From assembly GCF_014356525.2 (NCBI RefSeq), contig NC_052511.1:34168687-34232686 (forward strand): a stretch of 64,000 bases of DNA, given 5' to 3'. Of this stretch, positions 1-13,100 are shown one piece after another (position 1 is the stretch's first letter; each line of letters starts with the position of its first letter). The notes beneath the pieces were generated by a model. It worked only from the letters and a program-made list of their open reading frames with translations, searched no databases and was not told where the DNA came from. Source of the DNA: Nilaparvata lugens. Taxonomy: Eukaryota; Arthropoda; Insecta; Hemiptera; Delphacidae. The position numbers and the translations under genes are program-made.

Positions 1-2868
1 ATGGTAGCTGGGCGAGTTCAATTCCCTCCCCGTGGTGGGTGGGAGACTATTCACATTAGCTTTACGGTGAGCTGCTTTCCAAGCAGCTCATAGCTGTGAT
101 AGTGTGCTTTGCATTGGCGCCATTGCCTTCTAGAGCCGTTTCCACTTATGAACTGTTCTAGCTGGCACTGGCTACTACTTTGTTTACTGTTTGCAGTTTC
201 GCGTTCGTGCTACATGTGTTGTCGATTTTGAGGTTAATTCTTGTTTCTTCTTTCTTGTGTTTTGAAAAGTGAGAATGGAGGGTTCAAGAAAGGTTTCAGT
301 TAGCTATTTAAAAGAGATAGAGTGTTCTCTAATTTATCAATCGAGGAAAAAATATCGATTAGGGAAAGTGGTAGGCCTACACTGACAATTGATATACATC
401 AGACTTCTACATCGAAATCCAGGACATACAAGAGAGATTTCAAAGACCAAAAATATGAAAAGACATCTTGGCTGTGTGGTTGTGAAGAAACTAACAAACT
501 TTATTGTTTTCTGTGCTTGTTGTTTGCTCGCGAAAAAGGCGATCCAGCATGGATTAAGAACGGTGTGTGTAATTTAGCTCATTTGACTCAAAAAATTAAA
601 AAGCATGAAAACTCTCATGCGCATATTAGTGCTTCATTGGATTTCAATTTACTTGGTAAAATTGATGTTCGTCAACAGCTTGATAGTGCTTATCGTTTGA
701 GCATCAGAAAACATAATGAGCAAGTCACCAAAAATAGGTATGTGCTTTCCAAACTTATAGACTGCATTAAATTTTGTGGTGCATTTGAGTTAGCTCTTAG
801 GGGTCATCGAGAGGACGACAATGCTTTAAATCCGGGAATTTTCAAAGGCCTTGTGAATTTTACTGCAGAGCTTGATTCGGCTTTGAAAGAACATTTAAAT
901 AGTGCTACAGTTTTCAAAGGCACCTCCAAAGACATTCAAAATGAATTGCTGGACTGCATGCTTTCTGTGTGCCAAGAAAATATCAAACAGGAGATTAAAA
1001 ATGCTCAATATGTTTCTCTAATAGCAGATGAGACAACTGACATTTCGTCAGCATTTCAGTTAGTTTTAGTTTTTCGGTATATTTTATCAAATGGTCAACC
1101 AGTAGAGAGATTTTGGAAGTTCGATAATCCTGAGGGTCATGATTCACAATCGATTGCAAAATGTATTTTTTCAAGTTTGGATACTGTCATAACAATTCCA
1201 GAAAAACTCATTTCTCAAAGTTATGATGGTGCGAATGTGATGAGCGGACAACATGCTGGTGTGCAGACAATTGTGCAACAAACCTATAAGCATGCTTTGT
1301 TTGTGCATTGCTATGCACATCAACTCAATTTAATTGTAGCACAAGCAGCGAGTCAAAATCAAGATGTAAGAATTTTTTTCTCAGATTTGAGTGATATTAC
1401 TAATTTTTTTTCAAATTCTCCTCAAAGAATAGATGTTTTAGACAGAGTAGTCGGCAAACGTGTACCTAGGGCGTCAGCAACAAGGTGGAATTTTAAAAGT
1501 AGAACTGTGAATACAGTTTTTGAATATAGAGAAGAGCTAATCGAGTGTATGTAGGAGATTCAATCCACATCAAAACAACCTTCTAGTATTATAAAAGCAG
1601 GTGCTATTGCTCGTCTTCTCAAAGATAATACATTCATTTTTTGGCTCTCGGTTTTTCACAGGCTAATGCCTCATGTTGACATTTTATATAATCAGCTGCA
1701 AACAGTTAAGACAGATGCTATGAAAATCAAATGAAATGTTGAACATTTTATCAAAGCATTTGAAGAGAAAAGAACTAAAATGAATGATTTGATGGAGATG
1801 GTAGCAGACTGTGCAGGAAGTGTGCCCAAACGTTCAAGGCGCGAAGAGGACACCTACCTCAGTAGAACAGTGGCTACCAAGGAAACCTGTGACATCATCA
1901 CCACTCAAATCAAAACCCGGTTCTCATTCACAACATTCTATTCAGCAATCTGTTTATTGGACTCACAAAAATTTGAACATTTCAATAAGGATTTCCCAGA
2001 TACCTTGCTTGAAGTACTGTTAAGGTTTACTCATTTCTTGAGAAAAATCGCCTAAAAACAGAACTTGAAATAATTTTTAGAAGAGTAGACTTCAGAAATT
2101 TGCTTGGTGCTGTCAGTTTGCTACAATTTTTCATTGAAAATAGCTTAACTTCGTCATTTTCCGAAACCTATAAACTTTTGTTGATAATTTCAACCATCCA
2201 AATGACAACAGCTGAAGCTGAGAGGTGTTTTTCTACACTAAAACGAATCAAGACGTTTTTGCGCTCCACAATGAACCAGGACAGGCTATCAGCATTAGCA
2301 ATGCTGACTATTGAGAAGGAAATGATAGCAAATATCATTAACTTCAATGAGAAGGTGATCGATGTTTTCGCAGCAAGGAAGGAGAGGAGGATGGATTTTA
2401 TTTTCAAAAAATGCTCTGTAAATGCCAACTAGAAGGAGGGTGAGTGTTAACAAAGTCTCTAAAAGCATGTTAATCCTTATTTCTTTGATTGGAAATTATC
2501 TTACATCGAGGAAAAATTATTGCTGTTTTCTGTATAATTTATAATTTGTACATGAATTATTCAATGGGAGTATGGGAGTACATCTTCTAGGTTGAGAATC
2601 CTGAGTATATCTAAATACTTATTATTATTAAACGAAAATCCAAATTATTATATAGGTACTTAATATAATACAACCCATTAGAATATTTTGTTACCTACGT
2701 AATAATATGATAGGCCTAGTACTCTTCTAGGAATAAAAATTACATTCTACTACGTGAAACGAACAAAATTCACTTGAAACATGGGGTTTAACAAATTATT
2801 AAAGATCTAGATCTTGTTGCTCATGTTAAATGTGAACCCCCCATTAGTATTTGCACGAGCCGCCACTG
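1..2868 (+). mobile_element. hAT-family DNA transposon, 5' end cut by window start
   Basis: The span carries a broken hAT transposase (275-2432) and ends with GCACGAGCCGCCACTG at 2853-2868. Its reverse complement CAGTGGCGGCTCGTGC has the form of a hAT terminal inverted repeat. No matching left terminus is visible, so the 5' end lies before base 1. The 8-bp target duplication expected for hAT cannot be tested without the left flank. The element sits upstream of peroxidase exons and is probably inside one of that gene's introns. Confidence 0.75.
275..2432 (+). pseudogene. hAT transposase pseudogene (zinc finger MYM-type 1-like, DUF4371 class)
   Basis: A cut-and-paste transposase, now broken. 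The likely original ATG is at 275, but that frame closes within 35 codons and the homologous reading resumes near 325 in another frame up to 1554. From the N-terminus it shows a TTF-type zinc-binding block (WLCGCEE, FCLLF, then HENSHAH), a catalytic-core segment with LIADETTD and SYDGANVMSG, and the hAT motif VHCYAHQLNL. Stops interrupt it at 1552 (TAG) and 1732 (TGA). After a frameshift near 2060 the C-terminal hAT dimerisation region is clear at 2160-2330 (AEAERCFSTLKRIKT), including the region of the catalytic Glu. The order and spacing match full hAT transposases of about 700 residues. At least two stops and two frameshifts make it nonfunctional. Confidence 0.85.
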
Positions 2869-2970
2869 TGGTCATCCATCTGACGGGATTAGTTCATTGC
2901 TATAGGAAACTATTTAATCATTTTCCAAGCCAAATTGGTCATTTAATCATCTACGAAATAATTACTCAAT

Positions 2971-3747
2971 ATGGAAGCAAAAGTGGATGAGATTCTTAAT
3001 AAATTAAATAAATTAGACAGCTTAGAAGAGAAAATTGATAATATCTCAAGAAAATTCAATGAGGATTTGGAAAATCTCAAGAAAGAAGTAGAAGAGATTA
3101 AATCTCAAATGAAAATAGAGCGAGAACAAAAAGAAAACTACTATAGAAGTAGGAATGTAATAATTTTCGGTGTAAGAGGTGTTACTAATTATTGGATTCT
3201 GAGAGAAGAGATAATTAGAATGTTAACTTATGTAGGTGTCGACATCAGAAATCATGATATAGATAAGTTGAAACGACTGAACCCTACCAAAGATGACGGA
3301 CCAATTAGAGTGACATTCACGTCGACTTATACTAGGAATGAAGTACTGAAGAAAAAATTCAAGTTATCGAAAGAGAAAGACTTCGAACATGTAAGAATAA
3401 AGGAGGATCTGGACATCAACATTCGCGACATCAGGAAAGAGCTCTATCCGTTTATGATTGACTGCAGAAATCAAGGGAAGAGGGTTTCTATGAAAAAGAA
3501 TAAACTAATAGTAGAGGGAGAGATCTTCAGCCTCGAGAAATTGAAAGAATTGAATATTAATGATAAGAAGAGAATGAGAAGTGAGGAAAATTCTCCCATT
3601 GCGAAAGATAACTACAATCCTAACAACTTGAAAAACGACAACGCAAGACTAGTGAAGAAAAAGAACACCATGGAAGCTTATATCACATCTAAAGGAAGAG
3701 ACAGAAGAAATGAGGCGAGCACACAGGAGCCATCTCGATCACAATAG
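2971..3747 (+). CDS. LINE ORF1 protein, coiled coil plus RRM-like nucleic-acid binding domain
   Basis: An intact 258-residue frame starting with ATG. Residues 1-60 are a strongly charged heptad-rich helix (MEAKVDEILNKLNKLDSLEE and onward), predicted to form a coiled coil that oligomerises the protein. Residues about 65-190 begin with YRSRNVIIFGV and alternate beta-like and helical stretches, as in the RRM-like domain of L1-type ORF1 proteins that coat element RNA. The tail is very rich in Lys/Arg/Asn and ends in PSRSQ. It precedes the ORF2 start by 30 nt, implying a dicistronic element RNA. No zinc knuckle is seen. It is surprising that this frame is open while ORF2 is broken. The assignment rests on architecture, not on a specific family match. 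Confidence 0.75.
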   Translation: MEAKVDEILNKLNKLDSLEEKIDNISRKFNEDLENLKKEVEEIKSQMKIEREQKENYYRSRNVIIFGVRGVTNYWILREEIIRMLTYVGVDIRNHDIDKLKRLNPTKDDGPIRVTFTSTYTRNEVLKKKFKLSKEKDFEHVRIKEDLDINIRDIRKELYPFMIDCRNQGKRVSMKKNKLIVEGEIFSLEKLKELNINDKKRMRSEENSPIAKDNYNPNNLKNDNARLVKKKNTMEAYITSKGRDRRNEASTQEPSRSQ

Positions 3748-3777
3748 CAATCACGAGTTGGAGCTACAGTAAGGAAT

Positions 3778-6676
3778 ATGGATAACAAAACGAAACACAT
3801 ATTTAAGGATCTTGGGAAGGACATGATAACTATTGGAAAAAATGAACAGTTAGATATTAAACTATACACATACAATTGTAGATCTCTCAGGGAGAATTGG
3901 AGAGTTGAACAACTATTAGAAGAATTAGAGAACGTGGAATGGGACATCATGGGACTCGCAGAAGTAAGAAGAGATGGCGAAATGTGTTTAATGATGGAAA
4001 ATGATGTGATGCTGTATACAAATGGAAATGGACCATCAGCTGGAACAGGATTTTTGATAAATAATATATCGAAGAAGAAAATCATAAGCTTCAAGCAATA
4101 CACTCACAGAATTTCTGTTATTATTTGGAAACTTCAAAATCACTTAAAGGGGAGAATGAAAATAATACAAGTTTACGCGCCAACATCAGCATCAACCGAA
4201 GAAGAAATTGAAGAGTTCTACGGAGATCTGGAAGAGGCTATGGAGAATGACTTATGCAGGTACAACATAATTATGGGTGATCTAAACGCAAAAATAGGGA
4301 AGAACGATGGAGAGAGATGTGTTGGAAAATATGGATACGGCGACAGGAACGAACGTGGAGAGCGACTGGTTGAATATGTTGAAGGCAAAAACATGTTTAT
4401 AATGAACTCATTTTTCCAGAAAAATGAAGAAAGAAAATGGACTTGGGTGAGCCTAGACGGTGCAACAAGGAATGAAATAGATTTTTTTATCGTGGATAAG
4501 AAGTGTATTGTTCAGGATGTGGATACAGAAGACAAAATAAATACCGGAAGTGATCATAGACCTGTAAGAATTGAGTTAAAAGTAAAAGAAAACCGAAGAA
4601 GATATCAGGAAAAAAGATTCACAAGACTAAGTACAGACGTTTTGAAAAGTTTAGCGTTTGAGGAGAAACTACAAATGAGCTTGATTGAAGAAACGATTGA
4701 TGAATTCGATGATTTAGAGATGCTTACAAACAAATTGACAAACACTCTTAAAAAACAAGACAAATGCTAGGCAAAGAAAAAGAGAACAAGAAAAGGAAAT
4801 TACCAAGGGAAATAAGTAAATTACTGGAGAAAAGAAGGAAATTGAAACGATTTGGAAGAGAAAAGATTGAATTCAGTGAAACCTCAAAGCTTATAAGGAG
4901 AAAATGGAACGAATGGACAAACAGGAGGAAAATATCTGATTTAGAAGAGACTATCAAGCTCGGCAATAGCATCAAGCAATTCAATAGGCTACAGCAACTT
5001 GGTAGAAACACGATGATTGCTATGAAGAATGAAGATGGAATCGAAGTGAGAGAAATAGAAGGAATATTAGGAATCATCTGTGATTTTTATCAGAAGCTCT
5101 ACCATGCCGATGAATGTGAAGAGGACGTTTTTGGTTCAGGAAGTGAAGAACAGCAGAGAAACGAAGGTGAAGATGAAGAATACCCGCCTATTATGAAAAT
5201 CGAGGTGAAGCGAGCAGTTGATCGCCTAAAGGAAGTGAAAGCAGGCGGCCCGGATGGAATCACCAACGAACACCTGAAAGCAGGCGGAAATGCTGTCATC
5301 GAAATATTGACAAAGCTATACAATACATGTCTCAGGTGCGCCAGAATTCCAGAAATATGGTTAAAAGCCAGCCTGATACTGCTTTTCAAGAAAGGTGATA
5401 GGAAGGAAATTAAGAACTATCGGCCGATAAGTCTTCTATCCAGTATATATAAAGTATTTATATCGGTTATAACGCATCGGATAGACAATTACCTGACTGA
5501 ATCAACTTCTGTCGATCAAACTGGCTTCAAGAAGAACTTCTCAACCCTGGACAACATACTTGTATTGCTGGAGCTGATAAGGAACTCGAAAGACTATAAA
5601 TTCCCTCTGGTTCTGCTATTTATAGATTTTGAGAAAGCGTTCAACAGTGTCACAACGAAATCCGTATGAGAAACACTCTCTGGACTTGGTATAAGTGGGA
5701 AATATCTAGATTTATTCAAGTTCATCTATGACAGAATGAAAATCGAGTTTAAATTGAGAGGAAAAGGAAAAGTCGTGGAAGTGAGAAGAGGATTAAGGCA
5801 AGGCGACATTCCATCAGCCAAAATATTCAACGCAGTTCTTGAAACATGCTTCAGAAATCTGAATTGGAATGAGAGTGGAATAAATGTCAATGGTAGAAAA
5901 TTGAACACCTTGAAATTTGCATATGATGTTGTGCTAATTGGAAGTAGCACAGAAAAAGTTCGCTACATGCTGATGGACCTAATCGGAGAGACAAAGAAAA
6001 TTGGACTGAAGGTGAATTTTAACAAGTCGAAAGTCATGACATTCAACTGCGAAGAAGAGGGAATAACACTGGAGGAAGAAATAATAGAAAATGTTAAAAA
6101 TTTTATCTACTTGGGGCAGAAGATTGGAAGAGACAGTCAATGGGGAGAGATCACCCGGAGAGTTGCGTTGGGCTGGTCAATGTTCAATCGATTCAAGTAC
6201 CTGTTTCGATCAAAAATCGACATGAGTAGGAAAATATAATTATTCCAAATGTGCGTCATTCCAGTAATATTGTACGGTTGTGAAACTTGGACACTGAATG
6301 AGAAATTGATGAAGAAGCTTAGAACTACTGTGAGAGCGATGGAAAGGATAATGATTGGGGTGACAAGGAAGGACAGGAAAAGAAATACATGGGTCAGGAA
6401 TGTGACGAAAATTGACGATATTGGCAGAACAATTGTAGAAAGAAAATGGAATTGGGCTGGCCATATAGCTCGAACAAGAGACAAAAGATGGACAAGAGGA
6501 ATATTGGACTAGTACCCACGAACAAGGAAAAGGAGCAGAGGAAGACAAATTACCGATGGGACGAGGAGTTCCGACGAGTATGCGGCGGAGCAACCTGGAA
6601 GAGAGTCGCACAAGAAAGACAGGAGTGGGAGAGGATGAAAAACGTCTTCAAGGAGGTCTGGCTCTACAGGGAATGA
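3778..6676 (+). pseudogene. LINE ORF2: APE endonuclease and reverse transcriptase, broken
   Basis: This encodes the nicking and copying enzyme of the element. Residues 1-260 (3778-4600) are an AP-type endonuclease with the typical YNCRSL start, MGLAEVRR, a GDLNAKIG block, and GSDHRPVRIEL near its end. A frameshift at 4760-4770 leads into the RT frame: AGGPDGITNEHLKAGG, then KNYRPISLLSSIYKVF, and LLFIDFEKAF. Stops fall at 5667 (TGA) and 6237 (TAA), and a further frameshift lies near 6500. The catalytic RT box, normally FADD, reads FAYDVVLI (about 5917-5940), so a catalytic Asp is replaced by Tyr. The C-terminal part with YGCETWTL and WAGHIAR is typical of RTE-type elements annotated as craniofacial development protein 2-like. 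It is certainly inactive. Confidence 0.85.
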
Positions 6677-6812
6677 ACGAAGGACACTCAATTGATCCTA
6701 AAAAAAGGATACCCCAGCAGCTGCTGAATTGCCAATAATGAAAACAAAAAAATATGTATGCAGAATGTAAAAAATTTGTAATTTTTTGCAATAAAAGGGT
6801 TATTTATTTATT

Positions 6813-7181
6813 TACTGGCGCACAAGGAATCTTCCTTTTGCCGGTATTTTTGTCTCACCTACTCATAGTACCATAATAATTATAGTTGGATAATAATTAA
6901 ATATTATCTATTCAATAATATCATGAATAAGGATATAATTTCGTTATCATCTCTAATTACACGAATTAGCAGTTTCTGAATTTTCATGTATGTACTTTAG
7001 TTCTAGTGCAGTAGCGCTATATTTATATTTATTTTTTGATCTTGTTTTTGGAAAATAAATAAATAAATTCAAATACAAATGAACAATAATTACTTTATTG
7101 CTTTTAAATATTATACTGAATTAGTTTTAATGGATAATCTATTAAATATATTATATTCATTAAATTAAAAATGTTTTTTAG
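6813..7181. other. AT-rich intron sequence, no feature seen
   Basis: This stretch follows the LINE tail and precedes the first peroxidase exon in the window. It holds AT-rich simple sequence and a splice acceptor TTTTTTAG ending at 7181. No coding or repeat structure was recognised. Confidence 0.5.
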
Positions 7182-10100
7182 GTCCTATTGATGCTCTGCA
7201 AGACGCCAATTGCTGTTTGGATGGAAAAGGCCAGGGACTGAATGGTGCTACCGTGGGGAAATCACCACCAAAAATGCCACCTTTCTGCCTGAACATAGAT
7301 GTGCCTCACAATGACGCATTCTATTCACAATACAATGTCACCTGCATCGGAATGCTCGCTGCTAGAACCACCAACACATTGGGATGTCCTATCAAGCCAT
7401 TGCAACCGGTAACATGAATTTCATATTCATAAATAATTATTAATTTTATTGCAAGGCCGCTTTTCAAGAAAAATGAGAATAGAAAGTGATAACTGTTGAA
7501 TTGGTTTGTTTTTTATTCAGATACATTTCTCAATTTTGCTGGGTTGACGCCTAGTAAGATCGGACTTCCCGATGATTATTTAAAAATAAGAGAAACTCCT
7601 GTTTTGTAGATGAGAGAGAAATTAGGCCTATTTGGATCTAAACGCTTGGATTATAAAGTTTGTGAAAGCATAAAAATATTAGAATTAGGCTATGATAAAT
7701 TACAATATTTTCATCAGTGTTTTCATGAACATTTGTGTCAATGTTTTATAAACACGTCAAGAGACACTTGATAATAACTCTATAAATAATGATACCGACT
7801 TTTGTATTGTTTTCTTAAATAATGAAATCCATTTAGTTATTCGTATAGGGTACAGTAAAATGCGTCTGACAAGGCTCCTCACCAGGAGCATAATGCATCC
7901 CATTTTCAAATGTCAAAAAATTGAATAGATTGTATATCATTCACTCTAATGAATAAAAGTCCTATTTCCAATAGAGAGATCGAGATATTGACTTCAAAAT
8001 TAATAATACTGTTGCCCACTTCTTGACTTCTATTTATTAAAACTGATCATTTTAATTTTGAACAGGTTTCATCAGTGACACACTTTTTAGACTGTTCGTT
8101 CATTTATGGCTCTGATAATGATTTGGCCAAACAGCTGCGATCCTTCACAGGAGGCAAACTGAAAACTACGACAGCGGCCGACCAATCCTTTCCACCGAAA
8201 CTTGATGATGGCAGAGATTCATGTAACGTACCTTCTGCTTCAGATATTTGCTATTTGGCAGGTAAAATCAAGTCACCCATAACATATCCATTATCTTATC
8301 ATTCCTCATAAGAAAATATTTTTACCATCACAAATACCGGTATATAAATTAGTCACAAATCAAGATGGACATTATTTTATTTTAAAAAATTGTGTGGTCC
8401 TGAAACTTCCTCTATCTACATGTATTTCTCATAAGAAAGCCTTCAATCTAACTTGTTCACTATCTCAACTATATAAGTCACAAATCAAGGTAGACAACAC
8501 TCTAACCGAAACATGGTCCGAACTGTCCTAAACCGAAACATCCGGTCTCACAGACCGGTCTTGCTTAAAGTGTTATATCTGATATATTTTCTACTAAATA
8601 TGAATTTAAATATATTTCAATTATAGTAAAGTATAATATAGATTTCAGTTGCAAATTAAGTGATGGAAGAATAGAAAAAAATTGAAAACATTGATATGTA
8701 ATAAATGTATAATGTTGGATGTAAGAACACACACAATACAAAAATCCGTGTAAGATATACTATCAGTTACTACTCAGAACAATAATCATGGAGAAATATT
8801 TTATCAATATAGGCTTTATAGGCAAAACTAAAAGGTAATCATTGAAAATAATAATGTTTTTCATTGTTACCAAGAAACTTGTTTGAGCAAACGTTTTCAG
8901 CCTCCAGTTATTCTATTAGCAAGAACAGTTCATAAATAACTATAGTGATCGGAATCATCTATTTCGTCAAATGAATGTTTATTTTGTGACACTTCATTGT
9001 AAAGGATCCTATTGATACAAGTTCCAAAGGCTGGGGCTTGTATGGTTGATAACTCATCCATTGTCATCAATTTTCCTAAACCAACGTTTTCTAAATTATA
9101 AAAATTAGTTTTCTAAATAAAACATGTCAATACAATACCGAAATAATGAAGAGAGAAGCATTAGAGAAAAAATTGAATGCTTAAAATATCTGTTAGTCGA
9201 AACATCCGGTATTCTAGACCGGTAAAAAATGAACGTTATCCGAAAGATCCGGTAGCTGAAACCGGTACGTTTTCAATAGATTGATGTTTACTTGATAACC
9301 GTGAGGTGGGGACTGACAAGCATTGTTGGAGAATGTTGAGGAATAGTGGGGGAGAAGGTATTAGAGCGGGCAGCAATTTCTGATTCACAATTTTGCCACT
9401 ATGGAGAAAATAATTTTGCCTCCGGTCTCACAGACCGGTGTTTCGGTTAAAGTGTTAATTTATTTGAAAAAAAAAATGTTTGGGCTAATTCCTGAAACTT
9501 CCTTTACCTACATGTTATATCACATCGATACATTCATACGAATTGATAACTGAACCTATTTAGCTATTCAAAGCATTCCTATACCAAAGATGCTGCTTAT
9601 GATCTGTATAGGCTACATGAAAAATATTAGAATTAATGAGAAATTATATTTCTGGTATTTTCTACTTTTGATTTTTTTAAAATAAATCTTTTGATAATAT
9701 CAAATGTAAAAAATCGACAAGTCATTCTATACAATATTCACAAATGTGTTGGAAAGGTTTTGGGATTGGAATATAATTTATTACCGTACTGTATATAGTA
9801 TATTTCAAGGACTTGAAATACCGGTATAGCAATATTTTTTTAAAATTAATTTGACTGTTTATATATTTCTATCATTGTAGGTACCTTAGTGCCTTGGAAC
9901 TAAAAATGACGTACTTTATTATACTGAAAAGAAATAATAATTATTAGAGTATATTATTATTTTTTTATTGTATTGGAGTATAATTCTGTGCTGCAACAAC
10001 CATGATCAATATGTAATGTTGAACAAGATTAATATTTGATCAAGATTAAAGTTGATATCAGTTGGTGCTTGATTTGATTTTTTTATTTTATGTATGCTTA

Positions 10101-13100
10101 TATTACAGGAGACAACAGAGTTAATCAGAACCCAGGCATTGCAATATTGACAATACTTTTCCTCAGAGAGCACAACAGACTATGTGAGAGCTTAGCAAAG
10201 ATCAATCCATATTGGGATGACGAGACTTTGTACCAAGAAGCTAGGCGAATACTTATAGCCGAGTTCCATCATATTACTTATACAGACTTCATTTCAGCGC
10301 TCTTAGGTAAGTAATAGGCTACAAGAAAAAAATGATAGAATAGTTTTTCAAGGCACGAATAGTTTGAGATATTATTCAATTCCACAGTGTCGGAATAAAT
10401 AGATTATAGGAAGTCAATTCTCGTTCAGAAATTGGAATAACATCCAAAACTAGTGTATTGAAAAAAGTAGGCCTACTGTAGCCTACCTACCACACTTTAT
10501 CAAATAAAATTGAGTTTCATTGAAAATTAGTATTTTAACATTTTTTGCATTACTGACGACGTTAGTCCTTTCTCAATCAATATTCATAAATACTGTAGTT
10601 TTTTTAAATTTCATAATTTATCATAGGTGCAGAATATGTGAAAGACGTAGGATTATATCCCAAACATGGATTCCAAGAAACGTATGACCCAACTGTCAAT
10701 CCTAACACTTATGTTGAAATGTCTGGAGGCGCCTACAGAGCGCTTCACGCAATGATAAGGAATGACATTCTGTGAGTATAAAAACCTGCAATTTACACTA
10801 ATTATTGAAAAATGTTTTCTTATTTGCTTCAATAAATTGAATTAAAAACTCAAAATACTACAACATAGAAGAAATCATAGCAATAATAATTTTGGAATAA
10901 ATTTTGAAAATCCATCATCTACCTACCAAGATAGATATATTTCTCGTTGTTGGTTATCCATCTTGTTTTCACTAATATTATTACTATTGTATTTTTATAT
11001 AACTTTTAAGTGAAAAAACACTCACATTCTTTGGTGAGGCGACGACCGTTTCGTGCTGGTGTTGCACATTCTCAAGCCAAACATAAACGTTCTGTTTCAC
11101 ATTAAAGTTATATAAAAATACAATAGTAGATATATTTCTTTTCAATGTGATATGCTATCCTAATTCAACTGACACATTATTATTAATGTGAACTTTTTTA
11201 TTGCGGATGATATCCATATGAGCTTTTTTGCTAGTGAATTGAATGAAAAGTTCGAGGGTGATTTGATGAGATAATGAAACGTTTAAGCCAACCGGCGGGA
11301 TTCGAACCCGCGACCAGGTAGCGCTAACAGACTGAAGAGTGCAACGCCTCGGCTTTCCTCGCTTAGTCGTCTCGGCTTTCCTGACTGGCAACCTGATTAC
11401 CAACTTCAAGTAAAAATACTTCATAGGCTAGGTAGTCCTACAAGTCAGCTAATATGTTTCTTAATAGTTGGTGAATATTACCTCTACCAACTTCCAAGGT
11501 GTTCCTATTTCTCTGTCATGGAGCACCCTCATTTTCCATCCTTGATTTTCGGAGTTCACTTGACAAGTATTTGATTATGTTATGACTGTTATCACGTATC
11601 ATAATATACCATTAGCCTAATTGACACAATCATTTTATTTTAATCAAACCAAGCTCTCCATGATACATCACAACCCATAATTTACCATCAATTCAAGATA
11701 TTTTCAATAATAATTCGAAAACAGTAATAATTTTGACACAATCTCCCACATAACTAAATAGAATTTTGGTGACAGTTTGAAAAGTGGTCAATGCCCATTC
11801 CCATCATCTTTGAATCCCGGCAAATCTTTGTAATTAGAATGTGCATAAAACTCCATATCTTCAGGCTTATTAATTGAATGTGTGAGCATGTCTAGACCTA
11901 GACCATGATGTGGGAGAGACCTTACACAAAATTTGTATTATCGTATTAGCTTACTATACCCTAAAATATAGGCTACGTATTTTTTCATAAACTAGTTGAG
12001 CTACCGTATATTTGCTGTTTCCCAAATTTAGCATTGCAATTAATATTTTAGATTACTGTACGGTAACGTACCTTCAAGTCTTAAAATGATCTACACAAAA
12101 CATTGAATATTACAGCAAATATTTCAATGATTTTTGTTTCTAGATCTTCATCACAAGAAGGATGCCCATTTAGGAAAATCAAGCTGGCCAATGCTTTCAA
12201 CAATCCACAATTTTTACAAGGAAAACAGTTTTCGAATTATGTGTATGGATTAGAATTCCTATCTGCAAAAGAAATGGACATGCGATACCCAAAATCTGTA
12301 AGGATATAATTATGCCTTTTCAATTCTATGTAACAATTTTTTTCACGATTCTTAACTAGTCTATTTATTACTATATAAGATACTCACAGCCAATAATTAG
12401 ATTTATGTTGAAAAGCTTCATATGACAGTCACTGTATAGCCTACAACAAATTGGACCAAATTGAACGCAGCTCAAGTCAAATCTATTGTCTTAACTGACC
12501 TTATTTATGTGCAAGTTACGATTGCATTTGGAACTAACTGAATAAAACAACAGAAAATGAATAATATACTAAGAAGGTATTGATAAGTTCTTCGTCTATG
12601 TAGCCTACAGTTATGGTTTGAAATAAATTATATTTTGTTGAATAATTTTTTTTTAGCCTATATTGAAATGAAAATGATTTATTCATTAGGTGGAGTTATA
12701 TAGTTATATGACTTATCTTTCAAGTCATCTCTACTACTTGACCTTCATTATTCGATTGTCGATGAATGAAAAATGAATACAAATATTGCTTGTATTTTAT
12801 CATTTCCATTCCAAAGTAGAGTTTGGATACGGTCTTCTACTCTGAGATAATATTTATATCATTTGTCGAAATTTTATGATAGGAACAGAATAATGCTTTC
12901 ATAATATTTATTGTAATGAACAAAATAATAATAATTTTGCAGATGGCGGATGAATTTGAAAGGTCGAATGGCACAGAATATGGAACCGATGTAACTTCGA
13001 TTGACATCCAACGTGGAAGACAACTGGGCATTCCGCCTTACGTCAAGATGCGTGAAGCTTGTGGATTTCCTAAAATAAATAGCTTTTATGATTTGATAGG

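Larger units (their letters stand above)
2880..6812 (+). mobile_element. RTE-like non-LTR retrotransposon (LINE), nearly full length, inactive
   Basis: The element has two reading frames in LINE order: a coiled-coil ORF1 (2971-3747), then after 30 nt an endonuclease/reverse-transcriptase ORF2 (3778 to about 6676, broken). The 3' end has an AATAAA at about 6791 and a short TTTA-type tail at 6798-6812, with no long poly(A), as in RTE and related clades. The 5' limit is uncertain because the hAT end lies only about 10-100 bp upstream. The target duplication could not be identified. Position and orientation place it in the intron upstream of peroxidase exon 7182-7408. Confidence 0.8.

Noticed and set aside
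11290..11360. An intact tRNA gene on the minus strand
   Set aside because: The T-arm is perfect but the acceptor stem and anticodon arm do not form properly, and a SINE-like tail follows. A tRNA-derived SINE fits better.
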